A stretch of DNA of 46,559 bases, taken from Algoriphagus marinus. Its GTDB lineage: Bacteria; Bacteroidota; Bacteroidia; Cytophagales; Cyclobacteriaceae. Both the position numbers and the translations under genes were made by a program. The stretch covers positions 1 to 46,559 of the forward strand of contig NZ_MSPQ01000021.1 of the NCBI RefSeq assembly GCF_001936475.1. Reading direction: 5' to 3'. The notes under the pieces were generated by a model, which searched no databases, was not told where the DNA came from, and saw nothing but the letters and a program-made list of their open reading frames with translations. Shown here piece by piece: positions 40,926-46,559 of the stretch (the first letter of the stretch is position 1; every line of letters starts with the position of its first letter).

Positions 40926-43900
40926 ATGGCATTTACAATTCTTAAGCCCAAACAAGCACTCAATAAAGCATTCCTCAAAGTAAAGCCCAACCGTACAGAA
41001 ATAGAGGGGTTTAAGTCAAACCTGATCCAACTAATTGATCATAGCAATGAGATAGAATCTGAGGAATTTCATAAAAATCTGGTTATCGATTTTCTTAAAA
41101 AGACCTACTACGATCCCAATCATTACATTAATACCAAAGGTCGAAATGACTTAGTAATCCATAATGGAGACAAGGCAAAGTCCACCGTTGGGGTAATAAT
41201 AGAAGCTAAAAAGCCCACTAATAAGTCGGAAATGCCGAAGGCATTCGCGAACACAGATAAAAGCAATACGCCCAGTGAGCAAATGCTCAGTGCATCAAAT
41301 ATCAATTATAAAGCATTTCAGGAATTGGTTTTGTACTACCTGCGCGAGCGAATTACTCACAAGAACCTTGAGGTAAAACACTTGATAGTAACAAACATCA
41401 ACGAGTGGTTTATCTTCGATGCACAGGTTTTTGACAGGAATTTTGCACAGAACAAAGGGTTGGTCAAGCAATTCGAAGACTTTGAAGCGGGTAGATTATC
41501 CGAGGTTAAAACGGATTTTTTCTATAAACACATTGCCGAACCAGAAATTGAGAAAGTCAAAGCACAGATTGACTTCACCTATTTTGACATCCGAAGCTAT
41601 GAAAAGCCGCTTCGTAACGCCGATAAAAAGGATGATTCGAAACTAATCGCGCTCTATAAACTCCTTTCTCCTGAGCATTTATTGAAGCTTCCTTTTGCCA
41701 ATGATAGCAATAGTCTGGACAAACGATTTTATAGTGAATTGCTTCATATCATTGGGCTTACGGAAACAAAGGAAGGCGGAAAAAAACTAATCGGAAGAAG
41801 CAAAGCTGGAGAGCGCAATTCTGGAAGTATCCTAGAAGATGCAATAATTCAACTGGATTCTTTGGACAAGCTTGGTCAACTCGAAAAGCCAAGTCAATAT
41901 GGCAATACAACTCAGGAACGTCTATTTAATGTAGGACTGGAACTCAGCATCACTTGGATCAACCGAGTGCTTTTCTTAAAACTGCTGGAAGCGCAATTAA
42001 TCACCTATCATAAGGGGGACAAATCATATGCGTTTTTAAACAAGAAAAACATTCATGATTGGGATGATCTGAACTCCCTATTTTTCCAAGTTCTGGCAAA
42101 GAAGACTGAGGATAGAAATGAAGATGTCAAGGCACTTTTTGCGAAAGTCCCCTACCTGAATTCCTCGCTTTTTGAGCCTACGCCGATGGAGCAAAAGACG
42201 ATCATGATCAATTTCCTGAAAAATGAAAAGACCATTCCAGTCATTTCATCTACGGTATTGAAAAATGAGCAAGGAAAAAAACTCACTGGATCACTCACTA
42301 CGCTTGAATACCTTTTTAAATTTTTGGATGCTTACGACTTTGCCAGTGAAGGCTCAGAGGAAATCCAAGAAGACAATAAAACCCTGATCAACGCTTCTGT
42401 ACTCGGTTTGATCTTCGAAAAAATCAACGGGTACAAGGACGGATCATTCTTTACTCCGGGATTTATTACCATGTACATGTGCCGGGAGACGATTCGAAGG
42501 GCTGTGCTGCAAAAGTTTAGGGAAGCTTTAAATAACCTCAGCCAAAATCCTGCTCGTTCTGCAAAGAATACAAACCTCACCCCTAACCCCTCTCCTTCGA
42601 GGAGAGGGGAATTGCCAAGATCCGATTCTCACACCTCCCTCTCCTTTGGGAGAGGGATTGAGGGAGAGGGAAATATTAAAAAAATTGATCCAGTTCTGCT
42701 TCAGCATGCACGGGAAATGAGAAAAAATCCTACCCAAGCAGAAGACTTTTTTTGGCAATTGGTTAGAAACAGGAAATTACTTGGTTATAAATTCAGAAGG
42801 CAACATCCAGTTGACCAGAAATTCGTTCTCGACTTCTTTTGTAACGAACTGATGCTGGGAATAGAATTGGACGGTGGATATCACGAGGACATTGGACAAA
42901 AAGAATATGATGAAGGAAGATCCTATGAACTAAATGAGTTAGGGATTACAATCCTTCGATTTTCAAACGAAGAAGCAATTTGGGAAACCGAAAAAATCTT
43001 TGAAGCAGTAAAACACCATTCGGAGAAGATCCACTCCTCCCTCTCCTCTGGGAGAGGGATCGAGGGTGAGGGTTTTATCAAGAGAGGGACCGAGGGTGAG
43101 GGTATTATCATCAGAGGGATCGAGGGTGAGGGTCAAAAAACCAGAGAAATAAATTCGCTCTCCGACGTCTATGATATCATCGGCCCAAACGAACTCTTCT
43201 CGTATGCAGAGGCTAACTCAATTGTCAACTCCATCAAAATCTGTGATCCTGCCGTTGGTTCTGGGCATTTCTTGGTTTCTGCGCTCAATGAAATCATTGC
43301 GGTAAAGAATGATCTCAAAATCCTCCAAGACCGAACAGGAAAACGACTCAAGGAATATCATGTAGAAGTAGTCAATGATGAGCTGATCGTTACGGATGAA
43401 GATGGTGACCTATTTGAATATAATCCTAGCAATAAAGAATCCCAACGCATTCAGGAAACACTATTTCATGAGAAGCAGACCATTATAGAAAACTGTCTTT
43501 TTGGGGTAGATATCAACCCTAATTCTGTCAAAATATGTAGACTTCGACTGTGGATAGAATTGCTGAAGAGTGCGTATTACAAAACCCTCACCCCCGCCTC
43601 TCCCAAGGGAGAGGAGCCATCCTCCCTCTCCTTCGGGAGAGGGATTGAGGGTGAGGGATTTGTGAGGGAATTGGAAACTCTCCCCAATATCGATATCAAT
43701 ATCAAATGTGGGAATTCTCTAGTTTCCCGTTTTGCACTGGATGAAGATCTAAGTCAGGCATTAAAGAAAAGTAAATTCTCCATCGATGCCTATCGCTTGG
43801 CTGTGGATCGCTATCGTAATGCCGAAAGCAAGGAAGAAAAGCGGGAAATGGAAAGTTTGATCAACACCATCAAGTCTGACTTCCGTTCAGAGATAGCTAA

Positions 43901-45437
43901 GAATGATCCCAAAATCAAAAAGAAAGCAGCGCTTGGAGGCGAACTCTACAACCTCACCATGCAAACGGGACTCTTCGAAGAAACCCCAAAGGATAAAAAA
44001 ATCAGACTGGTACGAGTAGAAAAGGTCACCGCTGAACTGAATAAACTGGACTCTGAAATCGAAGAAATCAAAGCAAACCAAATTTTTGAAAATGCTTTTG
44101 AATGGCGATTTGAATTCCCTGAAGTGCTGAATGATGCTGGTGAATTTGTTGGTTTTGATGTTGTGATTGGGAATCCACCTTATATCAGGCAGGAGGAGTT
44201 TTCGGCATTGAAACCATACTTGCAAGATCGATTTACAACTTACGCAGGTACAGCAGATCTCTATGTCTATTTTGTAGAGCTGAGCATGACCTTGCTTAAA
44301 AACTCAGGCAATTTTGTCTTTATCATTCCTAATAAATGGATGAGAGCCGGCTATGGGAAAGCACTCCGGAATTATGTCAAAACCTTCGAAATACATGAAT
44401 TGCTGGACTTTGGGGATTTGCAAGTTTTTGAAGAAGCCACTACCTATCCGCTTATAATAGGAATAAGCAAAAACATTCCGAATGAGAAGTTCACCGCTGT
44501 CAATCTAGATACTCTGGATTTCCCTCTTGGAATGAATAATTATTTAGATGATAATCGTATCGAGGTCCTAACAGTAGGACTTTCAGCCGATGGCTGGACA
44601 CTGACCGACAGTAAATCACAACAACTACTTCTTAAGCTAAAATCTCAAGGTGTTCCTCTTTCTGAGTATGTGGAAGGGAAAATCTATCGAGGTGTTCTTA
44701 CTGGGTTAAATGAAGCCTTTGTAATCGACCAAGAAACGAAAGACAGGCTGATCGCCGAAGATCCAAGAAGTGCAGAAGTGATCAAGCCATTTTTGGCAGG
44801 AAGAGACATCAAACGCTATCAGCAACCAAAGAGTGATAAGTTTCTGATTTTTACTCGAAGAGGAATAGCTATAGAAAATTACTCAACAATACTTTCCTAT
44901 TTGGAAGGTTTTAGAGAAGGACTTGAGCCAAAACCTAAAGACTTTAAAGGAAGTAATTGGAAAGGCAGAAAGCCTGGAACCTATAAATGGTATGAAATCC
45001 AAGATGCGGTGGATTATTATGAAGAGTTTGAGAAGGCAAAAATCTTATGGCCAGGAATAAGTAGTGAAATTACAAGCTTTGGATTTGATCAAGAGAATTT
45101 CTATGGCAATGATAATAATCAAATGATCATTACAAATGACCTTTATTTATTAGGCTTTTTAAATTCTTCTGTATCAAAATTCATTTTAAAGAACACCTGT
45201 GATTTTGTAAGAGGAGGATTTGCAAGGCTTAAAATTTCATATGTAAGCCAAACACCAATTTACAAAGCAACAACTGAACAGAAAGAAATAATCTCAGAAA
45301 TATCAATGAAGATTATTGGAAGTAAAAAAGACTATTCAGATACTATAGCTCTCGAAAACCAGATCGATCAGTTGATTTATGAGATGTATGGATTGAGTGA
45401 GGAGGAGATTGGGATAGTGGAAGGGAGGAATCAATGA
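40926..45437 (+). CDS. Type IIG restriction-modification enzyme with inserted DUF559 domain
   Basis: A single-chain enzyme of 1503 residues. The N-terminus holds a PD-(D/E)XK-like nuclease motif (D75...E93-A-K95, in NDLVIH and VIIEAKKP). Then comes a helical region and the Eco57I-type N6-adenine methyltransferase, with motif I DPAVGSGHF (774-782) and catalytic NPPY (1083-1086), and a TaqI-type target-recognition C-terminus (about 1210-1500). Two stretches are foreign to the family: residues 551-739, a repeat-bounded DUF559 nuclease domain just before motif I, and 887-914, repeat only. Both keep the frame. Without them the protein would be about 1290 residues, within the usual range. It would methylate and cut a specific DNA site. 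Activity with the insertions is uncertain. It overlaps the next gene by 4 nt. Confidence 0.88.
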   Translation: MAFTILKPKQALNKAFLKVKPNRTEIEGFKSNLIQLIDHSNEIESEEFHKNLVIDFLKKTYYDPNHYINTKGRNDLVIHNGDKAKSTVGVIIEAKKPTNKSEMPKAFANTDKSNTPSEQMLSASNINYKAFQELVLYYLRERITHKNLEVKHLIVTNINEWFIFDAQVFDRNFAQNKGLVKQFEDFEAGRLSEVKTDFFYKHIAEPEIEKVKAQIDFTYFDIRSYEKPLRNADKKDDSKLIALYKLLSPEHLLKLPFANDSNSLDKRFYSELLHIIGLTETKEGGKKLIGRSKAGERNSGSILEDAIIQLDSLDKLGQLEKPSQYGNTTQERLFNVGLELSITWINRVLFLKLLEAQLITYHKGDKSYAFLNKKNIHDWDDLNSLFFQVLAKKTEDRNEDVKALFAKVPYLNSSLFEPTPMEQKTIMINFLKNEKTIPVISSTVLKNEQGKKLTGSLTTLEYLFKFLDAYDFASEGSEEIQEDNKTLINASVLGLIFEKINGYKDGSFFTPGFITMYMCRETIRRAVLQKFREALNNLSQNPARSAKNTNLTPNPSPSRRGELPRSDSHTSLSFGRGIEGEGNIKKIDPVLLQHAREMRKNPTQAEDFFWQLVRNRKLLGYKFRRQHPVDQKFVLDFFCNELMLGIELDGGYHEDIGQKEYDEGRSYELNELGITILRFSNEEAIWETEKIFEAVKHHSEKIHSSLSSGRGIEGEGFIKRGTEGEGIIIRGIEGEGQKTREINSLSDVYDIIGPNELFSYAEANSIVNSIKICDPAVGSGHFLVSALNEIIAVKNDLKILQDRTGKRLKEYHVEVVNDELIVTDEDGDLFEYNPSNKESQRIQETLFHEKQTIIENCLFGVDINPNSVKICRLRLWIELLKSAYYKTLTPASPKGEEPSSLSFGRGIEGEGFVRELETLPNIDINIKCGNSLVSRFALDEDLSQALKKSKFSIDAYRLAVDRYRNAESKEEKREMESLINTIKSDFRSEIAKNDPKIKKKAALGGELYNLTMQTGLFEETPKDKKIRLVRVEKVTAELNKLDSEIEEIKANQIFENAFEWRFEFPEVLNDAGEFVGFDVVIGNPPYIRQEEFSALKPYLQDRFTTYAGTADLYVYFVELSMTLLKNSGNFVFIIPNKWMRAGYGKALRNYVKTFEIHELLDFGDLQVFEEATTYPLIIGISKNIPNEKFTAVNLDTLDFPLGMNNYLDDNRIEVLTVGLSADGWTLTDSKSQQLLLKLKSQGVPLSEYVEGKIYRGVLTGLNEAFVIDQETKDRLIAEDPRSAEVIKPFLAGRDIKRYQQPKSDKFLIFTRRGIAIENYSTILSYLEGFREGLEPKPKDFKGSNWKGRKPGTYKWYEIQDAVDYYEEFEKAKILWPGISSEITSFGFDQENFYGNDNNQMIITNDLYLLGFLNSSVSKFILKNTCDFVRGGFARLKISYVSQTPIYKATTEQKEIISEISMKIIGSKKDYSDTIALENQIDQLIYEMYGLSEEEIGIVEGRNQ
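42705..43019 (+). other. DUF559 (Vsr-like endonuclease) domain within the restriction enzyme
   Basis: Residues 594-698 of the fused protein. The family pattern is complete: HAREMRKNPTQAEDFFW, LLGYKFRRQHPV, then the nuclease core FVLDFF (D636), GIELDGGYH (E647, D649, H653), and the closing RSYELNELGITILRFSNEEA. DUF559 domains belong to the PD-(D/E)XK/Vsr-like superfamily and are predicted DNA endonucleases; many are stand-alone proteins of about 110-130 residues. All predicted active-site residues are kept, so the domain looks recent or maintained rather than decayed. Confidence 0.85.
43053..43132 (+). repeat. Three tandem 30-nt repeat units
   Basis: The core AGAGGGATCGAGGGTGAGGG (or ACC for ATC) begins at 43053, 43083 and 43113, a 30-nt period that encodes three 10-residue blocks RGIEGEGFIK, RGTEGEGIII and RGIEGEGQKT. 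The exact codon-multiple period keeps the host reading frame. Confidence 0.85.
43585..43657 (+). mobile_element. Solo palindromic repeat element inside the restriction gene
   Basis: A 73-bp element with terminal inverted repeats CCCTCACCC (43585-43593) and GGGTGAGGG (43649-43657). Inside are two hairpins, CCTCTCCC-AA-GGGAGAGG and CCCTCTCC-TTCG-GGAGAGGG. It is the same family as the arms of the DUF559 cassette but has no gene. It is read in frame as TLTPASPKGEE...LSFGRGIEGEG, between methylase segments SAYYK and ELETLPN. It looks like a MITE-like derivative. Confidence 0.7.
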
Positions 45438-46528
45438 AATCGAAAAAAAATATAAAAATTAACAGAGATAAAAAGAAGAACAAAAGAATTCTTAAATTCA
45501 AGGTAAAAAAGAAAATAAGAAATAAAATAAATAATAGTATTTCTGAAGTAGATAAATTTAGAAACTATTATATAAAGAAGCAAAAACAAAAGTTATTTAC
45601 TGATTTAAGATCTAATATTGATTATACAAATGTATTTGCACCAAAAGTGTTAAGCCTAATAAATAACCCAAATCAAGTAATCGAATTTATAAACAAACTT
45701 AAAAGATCTTATAATGAAAGAGAAAAAGTGTTTGTTGATCTTTCGAGTGTTATAGAAATTGGACATGATGCCATAGTTATTTTGTTGTCCATAATGATTA
45801 AATTTAAAGCAAATAAAATAAAGTTTAACGGGAATTTCCCAAAATCAAAAAATGCAAGGAATATTCTCTTTGAATCAAAATTTTTTGATCATTTAAATGA
45901 AAATATTTCATCTAGTAAAGATTATAACATTGGGGATAGTAAGTCAATACATACACATGGAAACTTAATTGTCGATAGTGAATTAGCAGGAACAATATTG
46001 CTAGGAGCCTCAAATACAATATTAAACAAATATTCACATCCTAAAGGAGCATATAGAGTTTTACAAGAAATTATGCATAACACTGTTAGTCATGCGAAGG
46101 GACTTAAAGAAATAGAGGCTAAACATTGGTGGCTTTCTGTTGATCATGATAAAATAAATAAAATTGTAAAATTTTCATTTATTGATTTTGGTGTAGGAGT
46201 TTTCCGAAGTTTAATTGATACTCCAAACAATTCAAAATGGTCGAAAGGGGTTGAATATTTCAAAAAATTAGTAAATTTGGATCAGAATGAAATATTTTTT
46301 CAAGAAATAATAGAAGGTAAAATCCATGCAAGTGTAACAGGTCATCATTATCGTGGAAAAGGAATTCCTGGTGTAAATCAGACATTTAAGAGAAATCAAA
46401 TTAATAATTTATATATAATCACAAATAATGTAATGTATATAGGAAAAAATAATTCATTTATAAAATTATCAACATGGTTTGAAGGTACATTTTATTATTT
46501 TGAACTTAATGAAGATTGTTATGAATAA
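45434..46528 (+). CDS. STAS-like plus histidine-kinase-type ATPase protein
   Basis: A 364-residue protein. The first 50 residues are very rich in Lys/Arg. Residues about 95-155 (EKVFVDLSSVIEIGHDAIVIL) look like a STAS-type fold. Residues about 205-355 carry the marks of a GHKL/HATPase domain: N-box QEIMHNTVSHA (E212, N216), G1 box FIDFGVGVF (D251, G253, G255) and a glycine-rich lid GHHYRGKGIPG (303-313). There is no phospho-accepting His domain, receiver or membrane segment. The gene is visibly more AT-rich than its neighbours, which suggests transfer. Its start overlaps the restriction gene by 4 nt and its stop overlaps the next gene by 8 nt. Function is unknown; a partner-switch or signalling ATPase linked to defence is possible. 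Confidence 0.75.
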   Translation: MKSKKNIKINRDKKKNKRILKFKVKKKIRNKINNSISEVDKFRNYYIKKQKQKLFTDLRSNIDYTNVFAPKVLSLINNPNQVIEFINKLKRSYNEREKVFVDLSSVIEIGHDAIVILLSIMIKFKANKIKFNGNFPKSKNARNILFESKFFDHLNENISSSKDYNIGDSKSIHTHGNLIVDSELAGTILLGASNTILNKYSHPKGAYRVLQEIMHNTVSHAKGLKEIEAKHWWLSVDHDKINKIVKFSFIDFGVGVFRSLIDTPNNSKWSKGVEYFKKLVNLDQNEIFFQEIIEGKIHASVTGHHYRGKGIPGVNQTFKRNQINNLYIITNNVMYIGKNNSFIKLSTWFEGTFYYFELNEDCYE

Positions 46529-46559
46529 TAAAAATAAAATAGAATTAAATATTGCAAAA
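46521..46559 (+). CDS. Probable DUF4325 (STAS-like) protein, truncated by window end
   Basis: An ATG at 46521, overlapping the ATPase gene by 8 nt, opens a frame of 13 codons reading MNNKNKIELNIAK, which runs off the window. The fragment IELNIAK resembles the N-terminus of DUF4325 STAS-like proteins (a beta strand followed by K-D-F-S), which are often encoded next to HATPase-type genes. With so few residues this is a guess from context plus a short match. Confidence 0.45.
   Translation, partial: MNNKNKIELNIAK

Larger units (their letters stand above)
42575..43132 (+). mobile_element. Repeat-bounded DUF559 cassette inside the restriction gene
   Basis: The 558-bp insertion (186 codons, so in frame) starts with CCTCACCCCTAACCCC and the hairpin CCCCTCTCC-TTCG-AGGAGAGGGG (42575-42609). 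A second hairpin unit CCCTCTCC-TTTG-GGAGAGGG with the tail ATTGAGGGAGAGGG follows (42636-42670), then the DUF559 domain, then another unit (43038-43072), and two further 30-nt tandem copies of its tail (43083-43102, 43113-43132). The repeats are translated as LTPNPSPSRRGE and SLSFGRGIEGEG-like linkers. No transposase or target duplication could be proven by eye. The same repeat without a gene is at 43585-43657. Confidence 0.7.

Noticed and set aside
42528..42758. Minus-strand open frame in the repeat region with PSPKGEGG-like sequence
   Set aside because: It is the reverse reading of the palindromic repeats inside the restriction gene and has no family similarity.
43053..43132. Regularly spaced repeats that could suggest a CRISPR array
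   Set aside because: Only three copies, 20-nt core plus 10-nt interval, GC-rich and fully translated in frame within the restriction gene; no cas genes.
40926..45437. BREX PglX methyltransferase
   Set aside because: An N-terminal PD-(D/E)XK motif and TaqI-type recognition domain in one chain, and no BREX neighbours (BrxA/B/C, PglZ) in the visible part, fit type IIG better.

Overview
The window looks like a chromosomal segment of a Bacteroidota bacterium, most likely order Cytophagales and close to Cyclobacteriaceae/Algoriphagus. The grounds are: promoters of the Bacteroidota type (TTTG about 17-21 nt upstream of TAnnTTTG), a short primary sigma factor without region 1.1, a bacillithiol synthesis gene, typical Bacteroidota families (DUF5686 outer-membrane protein, DUF349 repeat protein, START-like protein, 6-bladed beta-propeller lipoprotein, DUF4332), AT-rich intergenic DNA and several non-ATG starts. 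The genus is an inference; no rRNA gene is present.

Left part (1-32.0 kb): mostly housekeeping genes, 25 of 30 on the minus strand. In order: a GIY-YIG nuclease remnant beside tRNA-Thr; DUF349 protein and YqgE; pdxH; a trxB - M23/LysM peptidase - bshB1 operon; rpoD; pnp; rpsO; an LptF/G-type permease; a START-like protein; a tRNA-Met locus flanked by two decayed copies; an aberrant Nramp transporter; the thrS-infC-rpmI-rplT translation operon; a beta-propeller lipoprotein; a DUF5686 TonB-plug-like outer-membrane protein; lhgO; a glutamate-synthase-like FMN protein; a YheT hydrolase; an HI0933 flavoprotein overlapping a lone Hpt protein; a HerA-like ATPase; DUF4332; a secreted DnaJ-type zinc-finger protein; a TPR lipoprotein; dapD; and a glycosyltransferase.

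Middle (33.19-33.51 kb): an AT-rich gene-free stretch with one perfect and two near-perfect DnaA boxes, a 47-bp tract of very low GC, and a global switch of gene direction (mostly minus to the left, 10 of 11 plus to the right, with mnmE nearby). This is a good candidate for the chromosomal origin of replication. It also holds the promoter and putative operator of a DtxR/MntR regulator.

Right part (33.5-40.7 kb): a tightly overlapping metal-uptake operon (DtxR-type regulator, binding lipoprotein, ATPase, a permease fused to a second DtxR-like module, second permease), followed by a thioredoxin-like protein and mnmE, then an SDR dehydrogenase on the opposite strand.

End (40.9-46.56 kb): an accessory, probably defensive, island. 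A 1503-residue type IIG restriction-modification enzyme carries two in-frame insertions bounded by the same GC-rich palindromic repeat. The first insertion also carries a complete DUF559 endonuclease domain. Immediately downstream and overlapping are an AT-rich gene that combines a STAS-like segment with a histidine-kinase-type ATPase, and the first 13 codons of what looks like a DUF4325 (STAS-like) protein. The repeat-bounded nuclease cassette inside a restriction enzyme and the STAS/ATPase/DUF4325 module are the most unusual things here.
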